A DNA stretch of 64,000 nt from Ruminococcus sp. (GCA_017529875.1 JAFXNC010000029.1:1-64000); one strand, 5' to 3'; positions 17,923 to 27,069 are shown, counted from the first letter of the stretch. The notes: generated by a model from the sequence alone, not told the origin. Translations and numbers: made by a program.

Positions 17923-18007
17923 CCGCCCTGCGCACAAAAAAACAGAGCGGTCTGCACCGGGGAGCCGGTGCGGAGCCGTTCTGCTATCAGGAGTTATTCT
18001 TATATGC

Positions 18008-19567
18008 TCAGATAAGTCTTACGATGGCGTTTACGGGATTGTAGTACATCGCGGTGGATGCAGGCTGCATCCTGATGCCGTCCCGGGGATTCATGGCGTG
18101 TACCACCATGCCGTCGCCCACGTACATCATAGCGTGGTTGTAACCGTTGGCGATGATTATGTCGCCGGGCTGCATCTCGCTGGAGGAAACTCTCTTTCCG
18201 AGGCACATCTGACCGTATGCCGAGTGGGGCAGCGATACGCCGATCTGACGGTATGCCAGCATCGTCAGGCCGGAGCAGTCGGTGGCGCGGTACCTTTCGC
18301 CGCAGCTTATATAATAGCCGCCCACGTTGGCCTTGGCATATGCCACAACAGTGTCGATCTTGCTCTGACGGTCGTTCTTCTTGACGTTGGCCTCTCTTGT
18401 CCTGCTGATCCCGGATACGCTTACATAGTAGCCCTTGAGAGTGCCGGTGACCAGCTTAACGTAAGCCTCGGAATTGCTGACGGCCTTGCCTGCAAGAGCC
18501 TTGCCCTTGGCGTCGGTGCGTTCGCCGGTGCCGTAGTTCACATAAGCGGTGGTGTCCACCTTGGTGAACTTGCCGTCGGTGAGCTCATAGTAGGCTGTGC
18601 CGGGCTTGACCTTGTAGTAGGTCACATCTGCGGTCGTAAATGACTTGGTGGTCTTGGCGGAGAGCTGGCGGCTCACGGCCTCGAAAGTTATCTTATAGTC
18701 CGTGCTCTTTTTGAGATACTTGGCGGTATCGTTGTAGATCGAGATGTAGCCGTCCCGCTGGACAGCGGAGAGCTTAACGGTCTTGAGCAGCTTGCCGCCC
18801 ACATAGACCTTGAACACGGTGTCGTCCCTGTACTTGGAGAGATTCGAGATGCCGATGCCCAGCTTGTCGGAGGAGATGAACTCCTCGGTGAGCTGAGGCG
18901 CTGCGGGAAGTGCCGCCTTGACCTGTTCCTCGGTCTTGCGCTTTACGAGGGATACCGAAAGATAGCAGCCCTTGTAATCGCCCTCGGTGATGAGGATGTA
19001 CTTGGCGGTGTTGGTCTTTCTGTTGAGACCCTCGCAGTTATTGCCGCTCTCATCGCTGAGGACAGCGGTGACATAAACGGCATCCGGGAGGGTGCCTGCC
19101 TCGGTGAGCTTGCCGTTTTTGAGCTTGTAGTAAGTTCTTCCCTTAGCTGAGTAGTAAACGGTCTTGGCTTCGGTGGTGCCGATATACCCCTTGGAATAAG
19201 CCGAGGTATTGTCGCCCTCTGCGGCTTTGACCTTGATCATATGAGTGGAAAGGGGAGTGAAGTACTCATCGCCGCCGGTGATCTCGAAGATGAAGTTCTT
19301 GGACTTCAGGGAGCTGTAAGAGACCGACGAGGTCTGCTTTCCGTCTACCAGGATAAGGAACGAGGTGTTTTCATCGTAGTCCTCACTGTTATCGAGCCTG
19401 AGCTCGTACTTTCCCGAAAACACAGCCGACTCCGAGATAAGGGGGCGGGCGAGAGTGTTCACCGCATTAACAGTAACGGTGTTGTTCGGGAGCGCGAAAG
19501 CGCCGATCATCAGAAGACCGATAATAAATAATACGGTCTTTGACAACAGTTTGTTCATAGTATTCAT
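18008..19567 (-). CDS. Secreted NlpC/P60 cell-wall peptidase
   Basis: A 519-residue exported protein: signal peptide (MNTMNKLLSKTVLFIIGLLM...), then about 380 residues of repeated beta-rich segments (several TYYKVKPGT/TYYKLKNGK-like strands), then a C-terminal NlpC/P60 domain (about 390-519). The catalytic Cys is in ATDCSGL and the His in GYNHAMMYVG, with a second His in VVHAM. Family members cut stem peptides of peptidoglycan, often at D-gamma-Glu bonds. GGAGGT precedes the ATG at 19567. A WalR-like box lies just upstream of its promoter, as expected for a cell-wall hydrolase. Confidence 0.87.
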   Translation of the reverse strand: MNTMNKLLSKTVLFIIGLLMIGAFALPNNTVTVNAVNTLARPLISESAVFSGKYELRLDNSEDYDENTSFLILVDGKQTSSVSYSSLKSKNFIFEITGGDEYFTPLSTHMIKVKAAEGDNTSAYSKGYIGTTEAKTVYYSAKGRTYYKLKNGKLTEAGTLPDAVYVTAVLSDESGNNCEGLNRKTNTAKYILITEGDYKGCYLSVSLVKRKTEEQVKAALPAAPQLTEEFISSDKLGIGISNLSKYRDDTVFKVYVGGKLLKTVKLSAVQRDGYISIYNDTAKYLKKSTDYKITFEAVSRQLSAKTTKSFTTADVTYYKVKPGTAYYELTDGKFTKVDTTAYVNYGTGERTDAKGKALAGKAVSNSEAYVKLVTGTLKGYYVSVSGISRTREANVKKNDRQSKIDTVVAYAKANVGGYYISCGERYRATDCSGLTMLAYRQIGVSLPHSAYGQMCLGKRVSSSEMQPGDIIIANGYNHAMMYVGDGMVVHAMNPRDGIRMQPASTAMYYNPVNAIVRLI

Positions 19568-19588
19568 ACTAAACCTCCTATGCTGACC

Positions 19589-19594
19589 AGTATA
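19589..19594 (-). promoter_or_regulatory. -10 element of the NlpC/P60 gene
   Basis: Minus strand TATACT, about 22 bp upstream of the start codon. The -35 at 17 bp (ACTTTT) is poor, which fits an activated promoter. Confidence 0.45.
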
Positions 19595-19625
19595 GCATAG
19601 GAATAGTAACAAAAAGTAATACTCG

Positions 19626-19662
19626 TGTAACTATTTTGTAAACTCTGATATCGAATTGTAAC
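19626..19662. promoter_or_regulatory. WalR (YycF)-like binding box
   Basis: Plus strand TGTAAC (19626-19631), exactly 5 bp, TGTAAA (19637-19642), matching the TGTWAH-N5-TGTWAH rule for WalR, plus a third TGTAAC at 19657-19662. It lies directly upstream of the weak -35 of a cell-wall peptidase gene, a typical WalR regulon member. Confidence 0.6.
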
Positions 19663-19727
19663 CTTATTTATAAATTTAGCAGATTTTTTGAAGATAATTT
19701 GTACAATAAGTAGAAGTGAGGAATAAT

Positions 19728-20045
19728 GATCGCGGAGCGCATTGGGGTCCAGGGGGGTATTCCCCCCTGGCGGGGGTCGAGGGGGCAGCGCCCCTCGCGG
19801 GGGGCATGGGGGGCAGAGCCCCCCGATCAGGGCGCTATCGTGTAAACTTATAGCAAAGCTGCAAAAGAAACACCCGGCGCTGCGCACAGAAAACAATGGG
19901 ACGCAAAAGCCGGAGACCACCGCACAGCAGCAAGGGCGCACCAAAACGCAGCGCCGGAAAGCTGTCCTCCTGCACTCACAGGAAAGAGCGATGCGGACGG
20001 AAGTCCGCGAGCGAATTTCCGTCCGTAGAGGCACACAGTAGGGGC
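19728..20045 (+). repeat. Composite GC-rich repeat, copy B
   Basis: Begins GATCGCGGAGCG and continues with a hairpin GGGGTCCAGGGGGG/CCCCCCTGG, a GGGGGCAGCGCCCC-type hairpin and a GGGGGGCAGAGCCCCCC-type hairpin, then about 200 bp containing CACCCGGCGCTGCGCA, CGCAGCGCCGGAAAGC and GCGAATTTCCGTCC. The same blocks occur in the same order at 37591-37990. No transposase or credible protein is encoded; frames through it are antisense or repeat-derived. Confidence 0.8.
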
Positions 20046-20111
20046 GGTGCTGACTGTCATAATGCCCTAAAAGAGATACGATCGGTTTTTGTGTTTATTC
20101 AGAAAATCCAC

Positions 20112-20140
20112 TTGTATTTTTTGTCGGGCTGTGTTATACT
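20112..20140 (+). promoter_or_regulatory. Promoter of the FemAB-GNAT operon
   Basis: TTGTAT (20112-20117), 17 bp, TATACT (20135-20140), starting 65 bp after the composite repeat. Confidence 0.6.
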
Positions 20141-20180
20141 ATTATAATAACTATGCTCAAACAGGAGTGGATAAAATAAA

Positions 20181-21317
20181 ATGGAACTGATAGATAAGAA
20201 CAACAAAGCTCAGCTCGAGGAGTTCGAGAATTTTGCTAAAAACAGCCGCTACGGCAATTTCATGCAGTCGCTGCGCTGGCCGAAGGTCAAGGAGGACTGG
20301 GGCTGGGACGGCGTCATCTCCCGGGGGGCTGACGGCAAGATCCGCGGCACCTGCCTGGTGATAATCAAGAAAGTGCCCATCTTCCGCTCGACCTTTATGT
20401 ATGCCCCCCACGGCCCTGTCTGCGACTGGAGCGATAAGGAGGTCATGAGCGACCTCTTTGAGGGCGTGAAGGTGCTTGCCAAAAAGCATAAGTCCTACCA
20501 GTTCATGTGGGACCCCTGCTTCGAGGAAAAGGAAAAGGATATCTCGGAAATGATAATCGGCATGGGCTTCAAGCATACCTATAACGCACCCGAGCTCTCC
20601 ACCATACAGGCACGCAATAACTATATGCTCCGCAATATTGAGGGCAAGACCGAGGATGAGGTCATGGCCTCCTTTAAGCCCGACTGGCGCAACCGCATCA
20701 GGAAAGGCCCCAAGAAGGGCGTTGTCTGCAAGGTCTGCGGCACCGAGGCGCTGGACGACTTCTATCCGCTGATGCAGGCCACCGGTATCCGGGACGGCTT
20801 CTCTATCCGCGGCAAGGAGTATTTCGTGAAGTTCATCGAGGGTCTCGGCCCCGAGCACTGCCACCTGTTCATGTGCTACACCGAGGAGGACGGCAAGCAG
20901 ATACCCCTCTCCGGCGCGGTGACTACCCAGTACGCGGGCAAGACCTGCTACGTATACGGCGCCTCCGCCAACCACCACCGCAACCTCTACCCCAACTACC
21001 TGATGCAGTGGACCATGATCCAGTGGGCTATCGAGGGCAAGAACTACATCTACGATTTCCAGGGCATACCTTTTTATAATGACGAGACCAACCCCAACTA
21101 CGGCGTGTACAAGTTCAAAAAGGGCTTCAACGGCGAGGTGGTAACCTACGCGGGAGAGTTCTTCTATGTGTTCAAGCCCTTCAAGAAGAAGCTCATCGAC
21201 TTCTGCGAGAGGGTAGTCATGAACCACCGCGAGCGTCAGCGTCAGAAGCTGCTGAAAAACCGCAACAAGGAGTTCGGTCAGGAAGAAAACAAACAGGAGA
21301 CTAAGAGCGAGGGCTGA
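20181..21317 (+). CDS. FemAB/FmhB-type peptidyltransferase for peptidoglycan cross-bridges
   Basis: A 378-residue protein with the Fem fold of two GNAT-like halves. Marks: GNFMQSLRW near the N terminus, FMYAPHGPVCDW, FKPDWRNRIRKGPKKGV, YVYGASANHHRNLYPNYLMQW, and IYDFQGIPFYNDETNPNYGVYKFKKGFNG, the typical Fem C-terminal signature. Fem enzymes add amino acids from aminoacyl-tRNA to the lipid II stem peptide in the cytoplasm. The C terminus is a charged Lys/Glu tail. The next gene starts 1 bp after the stop codon, so they form an operon. Confidence 0.88.
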   Translation: MELIDKNNKAQLEEFENFAKNSRYGNFMQSLRWPKVKEDWGWDGVISRGADGKIRGTCLVIIKKVPIFRSTFMYAPHGPVCDWSDKEVMSDLFEGVKVLAKKHKSYQFMWDPCFEEKEKDISEMIIGMGFKHTYNAPELSTIQARNNYMLRNIEGKTEDEVMASFKPDWRNRIRKGPKKGVVCKVCGTEALDDFYPLMQATGIRDGFSIRGKEYFVKFIEGLGPEHCHLFMCYTEEDGKQIPLSGAVTTQYAGKTCYVYGASANHHRNLYPNYLMQWTMIQWAIEGKNYIYDFQGIPFYNDETNPNYGVYKFKKGFNGEVVTYAGEFFYVFKPFKKKLIDFCERVVMNHRERQRQKLLKNRNKEFGQEENKQETKSEG

Positions 21318-21318
21318 T

Positions 21319-21738
21319 ATGCAGGAGATCAGGATATTTACAGGGCTCGACCAGGCTCCCGACGCCGAGGCCATCAGGCGCGAGGTGTTCATGGGGGAGC
21401 AGGGCTTCTCGAAGGAGTTCGACGATCTGGACAAGACGGCCTTCCATGCCGTGGCCTTCACCGACGGTGAAGCCTCCGCCACCGGGCGGCTGTTCAAGGG
21501 CCGCAGCGGCTGGCATATCGGGCGCGTGGCGGTGAGAAAGCGGTTCCGGGGCAGGGGTCTCGGGGCGGAGATCGTTACCGCCCTCGAAGCCAGGGCGCAG
21601 GAGGAAGGCGGGGAGTTCATCAAGCTTTCCGCGCAGGTGCAGGCTCAGGGGTTTTATGAGAAGCTGGGCTACCGTGCCGAGGGCGAGGTCTACTACGACG
21701 AGCACTGCCCGCATATCGCGATGTATAAAAAGCTTTGA
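21319..21738 (+). CDS. GNAT family N-acetyltransferase
   Basis: A 139-residue GNAT enzyme. The acetyl-CoA pyrophosphate loop is VRKRFRGRGLGAEI near residue 71-84, preceded by the ATGRLF and WHIGRVAV strands, and the C-terminal GFYEKLGYRAEGEVYYDEHCPH matches the ElaA-like subgroup. The acceptor is unknown. It is translationally coupled to the Fem-type gene and ends at a terminator. Confidence 0.87.
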   Translation: MQEIRIFTGLDQAPDAEAIRREVFMGEQGFSKEFDDLDKTAFHAVAFTDGEASATGRLFKGRSGWHIGRVAVRKRFRGRGLGAEIVTALEARAQEEGGEFIKLSAQVQAQGFYEKLGYRAEGEVYYDEHCPHIAMYKKL

Positions 21739-21745
21739 GATGATC

Positions 21746-21785
21746 AAATGCATCCCTGCCCCTTCGGGGAGGGTGCATTTTTGCA
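21746..21785 (+). terminator. Terminator of the FemAB-GNAT operon
   Basis: AAATGCATCCCTGCCCC, a TTC loop and GGGGAGGGTGCATTT pair with one bulge and are followed by a T-run. The TGCATTT arm ends resemble the GCGGGAAATGC palindrome family. Confidence 0.8.
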
Positions 21786-21807
21786 AAAAGATAAAGGGGT
21801 GTTGAAT

Positions 21808-23238
21808 ATGAAAAAGACTTTCCTCCGGCGGCTGTCGGCTTTCGTGACGGCGCTGGTCATGTGCGCGATGCTGGTGCCTGCGGTGAGCTTTGCCGCGGCT
21901 AAGAAGACCATTACCGGGCTCACGCTGCCCTATGTGTCCTATACTTATTCCGGCAAGGAGGTCAGGCCCGATGTGCTCTACCCCGCGCTGTGGAGCGTAA
22001 CAGACGGCACTAAGGTGCTCAGAAACGGCACCGACTACACCGTGTCCTACCGAAACAACATAAACGTTGGCATCGCTGAGGTGACGGTCAAGGGCAAGGG
22101 CTCCTACTCCGGCAGCAGCCTCACCAAGACTTTCATCGTCAAGCCCGCCAAGAACAAGATAGTCAAGCTCACCACCGCCAACGGCGCCTTCAAGCTCACC
22201 TGGGAGAAGGCCACCGACGGCGCTGTGGGATATCAGGTGCTCTACTGCAAGACCAGAGAGCAGCTGGTGAACGCCACCGGACAGTCCTCCAGGGCTATCA
22301 GCCTTGATTCGCCGGTGTTCGTACACAGCTACACCTCCACCGACTTAAACGACCTGTCCGAGAATTTCAGCAAGGTGCCCAAAGCAGGGGAGACCTGGTA
22401 CGTTAAGGTCAGAGCCTTCTACACCAAGGACGGCAAGTCCACCTCCACCCGCTACGGCAATTACTCCGCCATACAGTCCATAACCACCGCCGCAGGCAAG
22501 CTGCTCAACACCAGGGACGTGCTGAAAAAGGCCTGCTCGCTGCTGGGCTCGACCTACGGCTTCAACCACAAGGGCACCACCCACGACTACTACCCCGACG
22601 CTCAGGCGCTGTCTGCGGCGCAGGTAAAGGCCACCGGCGGCATCGACTGTTCGGGACTGGCTTACTGGTCGCTGCTCTCACTGGGCAACGTCACCATAGG
22701 CCATAAGGACCCCGAAAATACGCTGGTCAACGACTACGACCAGGAGCTGCCCCTGCCCATGAATACCATAAACTACTACGTCCACGACGAGGAGACAGGG
22801 GACGCCGTACCCTTTGACGACTTCACCATAACCGTCAACGGCACCACCTCGGATATGCTGCTTACCAGGAGCAGATTCAACGTCAAGGGCGACTACAACT
22901 ACTTCGAGGCCGACAACGGCGGCTTCATCGACCCCGGCTCCCTGGTCATCATCTACAATCCCACCCCCATGCCCAAAGGCTACGACCACCTGTGGATATA
23001 CATAGGCAAGGCCAAGGGCAAGGAGGGCATCAAAAAGCTGCTGAAAGAAAAGTACGGCATCACCGTGGATGACAAGTACATCAGGTACTACGCCGACGGC
23101 GGCGACCACTGGCGCATAGACTCCTCGGGACGGGAGGCCGGCACCGGCAAGTACGTTGGCGTGACGATCAACAACAAGCTCAACGCCAGCGACGAATTCT
23201 CCGGCACCATAGCCTACCGGATATCTCAGGATTACTGA
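21808..23238 (+). CDS. Secreted NlpC/P60-like protein with Ig-like domain
   Basis: A 476-residue exported protein: signal peptide (MKKTFLRRLSAFVTALVM...), an Ig-like segment (about 30-115, with YSGKEVRPDVLYP and NGTDYTVSYRNNINVG), an FN3-like region (about 120-230), and a C-terminal domain with IDCSGLAYWSLL and YDHLWIYIG, which match the Cys and His of NlpC/P60 peptidases. The domain carries a long insert between these motifs, so catalytic activity is likely but not certain. The ATG at 21808 follows AAGGGG and gives a clean signal peptide; an in-frame ATG 60 nt upstream lies inside the terminator. Confidence 0.78.
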   Translation: MKKTFLRRLSAFVTALVMCAMLVPAVSFAAAKKTITGLTLPYVSYTYSGKEVRPDVLYPALWSVTDGTKVLRNGTDYTVSYRNNINVGIAEVTVKGKGSYSGSSLTKTFIVKPAKNKIVKLTTANGAFKLTWEKATDGAVGYQVLYCKTREQLVNATGQSSRAISLDSPVFVHSYTSTDLNDLSENFSKVPKAGETWYVKVRAFYTKDGKSTSTRYGNYSAIQSITTAAGKLLNTRDVLKKACSLLGSTYGFNHKGTTHDYYPDAQALSAAQVKATGGIDCSGLAYWSLLSLGNVTIGHKDPENTLVNDYDQELPLPMNTINYYVHDEETGDAVPFDDFTITVNGTTSDMLLTRSRFNVKGDYNYFEADNGGFIDPGSLVIIYNPTPMPKGYDHLWIYIGKAKGKEGIKKLLKEKYGITVDDKYIRYYADGGDHWRIDSSGREAGTGKYVGVTINNKLNASDEFSGTIAYRISQDY

Positions 23239-23277
23239 TACTTCACAGAAAATTTACATCTCCCCGCTTATGTACTG

Positions 23278-23306
23278 TTGACATGGGCGGGGAGATGTGA
23301 TATAAT
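23278..23306 (+). promoter_or_regulatory. Promoter of rplJL
   Basis: TTGACA (23278-23283), 17 bp, TATAAT (23301-23306). Confidence 0.85.
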
Positions 23307-23321
23307 ATTTATTGCATTCGT

Positions 23322-23450
23322 ATCTAAAGACAGCCGGCGGCATCCTTAATATGCGGAAGTCCGGCCGAGGAAGGAATAGCAACATACTGTTTTGCTAATT
23401 ACTTGTGTCCTTCTGTCTTTGCGGCGGGAGGATTTTTTGATGCGCTGCAA
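23322..23450 (+). promoter_or_regulatory. Ribosomal protein L10 leader RNA
   Basis: The transcript leader before rplJ contains AAAGACAGCCGGCGGCAUCC followed by UUAAUAUGCGGAAGUCCGGCCGAGG, the kink-turn and paired regions I recognise from L10 leaders that bind L10(L12)4. A weak hairpin with a T-run (AGGATTTTTT near 23431-23440) may attenuate transcription. By family knowledge it makes L10 repress its own operon. Confidence 0.82.
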
Positions 23451-23476
23451 TAATTTGCAAAGAGGTGAATTCATCA

Positions 23477-23992
23477 ATGCCAAGTGAAAAGGTCCTGCTT
23501 GCAAAGCAGGAAAAGGTCGCTGCTCTTACCGAACTGCTGAAGGGCTCTGTATCCGGCGTGCTGGTTGATTACAGAGGCATCACCGTTGAGGAGGATACCA
23601 AGCTTCGTAAGGAGCTGAGAGAGGCCGGTGTCAAGTACTTCGTAGAGAAGAACACCATGCTGCGCTTCGCCATGAAGAACGCAGGTCTCGAGGGTATGGA
23701 GAGCGCTCTTGAGGGTACTACCGCTATCGCAGTATCCGCAGACGACCAGACCGCTCCCGCAAGGATCCTCGGAAAGTTCTCTGAGGCTTGCAAGGGCGAG
23801 AAGTTCAACCTTAAGGCAGGCTTCGTTGAGGGCGAGGTCTATGACGAGGCCGGTGTCAAGGCTCTGTCCAAGATCCCTTCGAGAGAGGTACTGCTGGCAC
23901 AGCTCGTTGGCTCCCTTCAGGGACCCATCCAGAAGCTCGCCGCAACTCTGCAGGCGATCGTGGACAAGGAGAACGGCGGCGACGCTGCCTGA
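23477..23992 (+). CDS. rplJ: 50S ribosomal protein L10
   Basis: A 171-residue L10, the stalk base protein that binds 23S rRNA and L7/L12 dimers. LVDYRGITVEEDTKLRKELREAGVKYFVEKNTM is the N-terminal rRNA-binding core, and the C-terminal helix (LLAQLVGSLQGPIQKLAATLQAI) is where L12 binds. The ATG at 23477 is chosen over GTG at 23465, which overlaps the AGAGGTGA ribosome site. Confidence 0.97.
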   Translation: MPSEKVLLAKQEKVAALTELLKGSVSGVLVDYRGITVEEDTKLRKELREAGVKYFVEKNTMLRFAMKNAGLEGMESALEGTTAIAVSADDQTAPARILGKFSEACKGEKFNLKAGFVEGEVYDEAGVKALSKIPSREVLLAQLVGSLQGPIQKLAATLQAIVDKENGGDAA

Positions 23993-24072
23993 TCCGGAAG
24001 GCCGCCTAAACGCGGCACAACAATGTGCATAAAGCACGACTAACACTAAAATTTGAAAAGGAGAAATTTATC

Positions 24073-24444
24073 ATGGCTTCTGAGAAGATTCTTAAGTTTG
24101 TAGAAGATATCAAGACCCTTTCCGTTCTCGAGCTTGCTGAGCTCGTTGACGCTATCCAGGAGGAGTTCGGCGTAACTGCTGCTGTTGCTGCTGCTCCCGC
24201 TGCCGGCGGTGCTGCTGCTGCTGCTGAGGAGAAGACCGAGTTCGACGTTATCCTCGCTTCCTTCGGCGATGCCAAGATGGGCGTTATCAAGGCTGTTAAG
24301 GAGATCACCGGTCTCGGCCTTAAGGAGTCCAAGGAGCTCGTTGAGGGCGCTCCCAAGGCTATCAAGGAAGGCGTTTCCAAGGCTGACGCTGAGGAGCTCA
24401 AGGCTAAGCTCGAGGCTGCCGGCGCTACTGTTGAGCTCAAGTAA
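24073..24444 (+). CDS. rplL: 50S ribosomal protein L7/L12
   Basis: A 123-residue L7/L12: N-terminal dimerisation domain (1-33), Ala/Gly-rich hinge (about 34-52), and C-terminal factor-binding domain ([41 protein letters not shown]). It recruits translation factors to the ribosome. 80 bp after rplJ with an AAAGGAG site. Codon use is strongly biased, as in highly expressed genes. rpoB does not follow; it is 39 kb further on. Confidence 0.97.
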   Translation: MASEKILKFVEDIKTLSVLELAELVDAIQEEFGVTAAVAAAPAAGGAAAAAEEKTEFDVILASFGDAKMGVIKAVKEITGLGLKESKELVEGAPKAIKEGVSKADAEELKAKLEAAGATVELK

Positions 24445-24475
24445 TTTTTGCTCACAAACGTCATTGCATGATAAG

Positions 24476-24505
24476 AGGCTGCACTTTCGGGTGCAGCCTT
24501 TTTTG
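24476..24505 (+). terminator. Terminator of rplJL
   Basis: AGGCTGCAC, TTTCGG loop, GTGCAGCCT, then a T-run. Confidence 0.92.
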
Positions 24506-24523
24506 TGTTGTGGTTGGGAATGT

Positions 24524-24610
24524 GATGCCCCGCCCTCCTGTCTCACAGGACGGAAATTCGCTCGCGCTCGTTTTTTCAGCTTGCGCGTAATTATCCATTA
24601 CCAACTATCT
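24524..24610 (-). repeat. Composite repeat, short copy C
   Basis: Read on the minus strand it starts TGGATAATTACGCGCAAGCTG and passes directly to GAGCGAATTTCCGTCC and a GACAGGAGGGCGGGGC tail. These are the first and last parts of the copy at 37591-37990 with the GC-rich hairpin block missing, so it is an internal-deletion form. Confidence 0.75.
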
Positions 24611-24714
24611 TTCCCCCCATACAGCAAAAGCAGAGCGATGGCGGCGCTCTGCTTTTGTATTTTGAAGGTTATGTTATGGAATGGTTTTTCAATGGCTTTT
24701 GTATCAGAGGTGGT

Positions 24715-25647
24715 TTATTCGGTGAAAAGTGCGGTGGAGTAGTATCTGTCGCCGCTGTCAGGCAGCAGGGCTACTATGGTCTTGCCCTTGTTCTCGGGAC
24801 GCTGCGCCAGTACGGTGGCTGCGTGAAGTGCCGCGCCGGAGGAGATGCCTACCGAGATGCCCTCCTTCTTGGCAAGGAGCTTTGCCTTTGCAAAGGCGTC
24901 CTCATTGGCTACGGGGAGTACTTCGTCGTATACGCCGGTGTTCAGCACGTCCGGAACGAAGCCTGCGCCGATGCCCTGGATCTTGTGTGCGCCAGCCTTG
25001 CCCTGAGAAAGAACAGGGGAGGTCTCGGGCTCAACCGCTACGATCTTGATGTCGGGGTTCTGCTCCTTGAGGAACTCGCCTACGCCGGTGATAGTGCCGC
25101 CGGTGCCGACGCCCGCTACGAAGATGTCTACCTTACCGTCGGTGTCGTTCCAGATCTCCGGGCCGGTGGTGAGCTTGTGCACCTCGGGGTTGGCGGGGTT
25201 CACGAACTGTCCGGGGATGAAGCTGTCGGGGATCTCCTTGGAGAGCTCCTCGGCTCTGGCGATAGCGCCCTTCATGCCCTTTGCGCCCTCAGTCAGGACG
25301 ATCTCTGCGCCGTAGGCTTTGAGGATGTTTCTTCTCTCAACGCTCATGGTCTCGGGCATGGTGATGATGATGCGGTAACCCTTTGCAGCAGCTATTGAAG
25401 CAAGGCCGATACCGGTGTTGCCGGAGGTGGGCTCGATGATGACGGAGCCGGGCTTGAGCAGGCCGTTTTCCTCAGCCTTCTCGATCATGGCCTTGGCGAT
25501 CCTGTCCTTGACAGATCCTGCGGGGTTGAAGTACTCCAGCTTAGCGAGAACTGTCGCCTCCAGGCCAAGCTCCTTTTCAACGTTTGCCACCTCTACGAGG
25601 GGGGTGTTGCCAATAAGTCCCAGTGTACCTTTGTATATTTTTGACAT
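24715..25647 (-). CDS. cysK: Cysteine synthase A (O-acetylserine sulfhydrylase)
   Basis: A 310-residue PLP enzyme making L-cysteine from O-acetylserine and sulfide. The PLP lysine is Lys47 in NPAGSVKDR, the substrate loop TSGNTG is at 74-79, and [10 protein letters not shown] binds the PLP phosphate. Length and motifs match CysK closely. Second gene of an operon with metY, 24 bp after it, AAGGAGA site. Confidence 0.95.
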   Translation of the reverse strand: MSKIYKGTLGLIGNTPLVEVANVEKELGLEATVLAKLEYFNPAGSVKDRIAKAMIEKAEENGLLKPGSVIIEPTSGNTGIGLASIAAAKGYRIIITMPETMSVERRNILKAYGAEIVLTEGAKGMKGAIARAEELSKEIPDSFIPGQFVNPANPEVHKLTTGPEIWNDTDGKVDIFVAGVGTGGTITGVGEFLKEQNPDIKIVAVEPETSPVLSQGKAGAHKIQGIGAGFVPDVLNTGVYDEVLPVANEDAFAKAKLLAKKEGISVGISSGAALHAATVLAQRPENKGKTIVALLPDSGDRYYSTALFTE

Positions 25648-25671
25648 GATATATCTCTCCTTAATGTATGA

Positions 25672-26952
25672 TTATTTTATTGCAGCAAATCCTTTTTCAA
25701 GGTCTGCGATGATGTCGTCGATATGCTCTGTGCCTATGGACAGGCGTATAGTATTCTGCTCGATGCCGGCTGCGCTCAGCTCGGCGTCGGAAAGCTGCGA
25801 ATGAGTGGTGGATGCCGGGTGGATAACGAGGGACTTAACGTCAGCAACGTTAGCCAGCAGCGAGAAGATCTCCAGTGCGTCGATGAACTTCCAGGCCTCT
25901 TCCTTGCCGCCCTTGATGTTGAAGGTGAAGATCGAGCCGCCGCCGTTCTTGAAGTACTTCTTGTAAAGCTCATGCTGCGGATGATCCGGGAGGGAGGGGT
26001 GATTTACCTTCTCCACCAGAGGATGCTTTGCCAGGAAGTCAACCACCTTAGCGGTGTTTTCGGCATGGCGGTCAAGTCTCAGGGAAAGGGTCTCGATGCC
26101 CTGAAGCAGCAGGAAGGCGTTGAAGGGGGAGATAGCCGCGCCGGTGTCTCTCAGGAGTATCGCCCTGATGTAGGTGACGAATGCTGCCGGACCCGCTGCT
26201 GCGGTGAAGGATACGCCGTGATAGCTGGGGTTGGGAGCTGCGATGCCGGGGAACTTCTCAGGTGTCCACTGGAACTTTCCGGAGTCAACGATGATGCCGC
26301 CGAGTGTGGTGCCGTGACCGCCCAGGAACTTGGTGGCGGAGTGAACAACTATGTCAGCGCCCAGCTCGATAGGTCTGATGAGGTAAGGCGTGCCGAAAGT
26401 GTTGTCTATCACCAGCGGTATCTTGTGCTCGTGGGCGATAGCTGCCAGCGCCTCGATATCCGGGATGTCGCTGTTGGGGTTGCCCAGGGTCTCGATGAAG
26501 ACCGCCTTGGTCTCGGGTCTGATAGCAGCCTTTACTGCTGCAAGGTCGTGGATGTCAACAAAGGTGGTGTCGATGCCGTAGATCGGAAGTGTGTGAGCCA
26601 GCAGGTTGAAGCTGCCGCCGTAGATAGTCTTCTGTGCTACAATATGCTCGCCCTTGCCGGCAAGTGCCTGTATCGTGTAGGTGATCGCCGCCGCACCGGA
26701 GGCTACTGCCAGAGCTGCAACGCCGCCCTCGAGAGCTGCTACTCTCTTTTCAAGCACGTCCTGGGTGGAGTTTGTGAGTCTTCCGTAGATGTTGCCCGCA
26801 TCGGTGAGGCCGAAGCGTGCCGCAGCGTGCTCGCTGTTGTGGAAAACATAGGATGTGGTCTGGTAAATGGGAACTGCTCTCGAATCGGTGGCGGGGTCTG
26901 CCTGCTCCTGGCCTACGTGAAGCTGTAAGGTCTCGAATTTATAGTTGCTCAT
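25672..26952 (-). CDS. metY: O-acetylhomoserine sulfhydrylase
   Basis: A 426-residue Cys/Met-metabolism PLP enzyme. The PLP lysine is Lys208 in HSATKFLGGHGTT; RLTNSTQDVLEKRVAALEGG and ETLGNPNSDIPDIEALA are typical of MetY rather than of cystathionine lyases. It makes homocysteine from O-acetylhomoserine and sulfide, or may assist cysteine formation. It heads the metY-cysK operon, preceded by a long leader with an Rrf2-like operator and a 21-residue reading frame. Confidence 0.93.
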   Translation of the reverse strand: MSNYKFETLQLHVGQEQADPATDSRAVPIYQTTSYVFHNSEHAAARFGLTDAGNIYGRLTNSTQDVLEKRVAALEGGVAALAVASGAAAITYTIQALAGKGEHIVAQKTIYGGSFNLLAHTLPIYGIDTTFVDIHDLAAVKAAIRPETKAVFIETLGNPNSDIPDIEALAAIAHEHKIPLVIDNTFGTPYLIRPIELGADIVVHSATKFLGGHGTTLGGIIVDSGKFQWTPEKFPGIAAPNPSYHGVSFTAAAGPAAFVTYIRAILLRDTGAAISPFNAFLLLQGIETLSLRLDRHAENTAKVVDFLAKHPLVEKVNHPSLPDHPQHELYKKYFKNGGGSIFTFNIKGGKEEAWKFIDALEIFSLLANVADVKSLVIHPASTTHSQLSDAELSAAGIEQNTIRLSIGTEHIDDIIADLEKGFAAIK

Positions 26953-26970
26953 AGTATTTAACTCCTTTTC

Positions 26971-27011
26971 GTTGAATGTTTTGATGTTGTGGGTCGCGTT
27001 CGTTCAACATC
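26971..27011 (-). promoter_or_regulatory. Two competing stems after the leader peptide
   Basis: The RNA segment containing the leader's Cys and stop codons (27003-27011) can pair in two ways: CAACATC (27005-27011) with GATGTTG (26983-26989), or TTCAAC (27003-27008) with GTTGAA (26971-26976), the latter next to the metY ribosome site. A ribosome held at the Cys codon would block both. Confidence 0.5.
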
Positions 27012-27069
27012 GTGACATTCGCCCGAAACGGAAGTTATATCTCAATAGTCTGCCGAAGATATGTGCCAT
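27004..27069 (-). CDS. Putative 21-residue cysteine leader peptide
   Basis: Between the metY promoter and the metY start, an ATG with an AAGGG site 9 nt upstream opens a 21-codon frame. The peptide begins MAHIFGRLLR and ends GRMSRC, so the only Cys is the last codon before TGA. The last codons form one arm of a hairpin in the leader. The layout fits ribosome-mediated attenuation, in which stalling at Cys when charged tRNA-Cys is scarce alters leader folding. I do not recognise the peptide as a named family; translation is inferred. Confidence 0.6.
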   Translation of the reverse strand: MAHIFGRLLRYNFRFGRMSRC

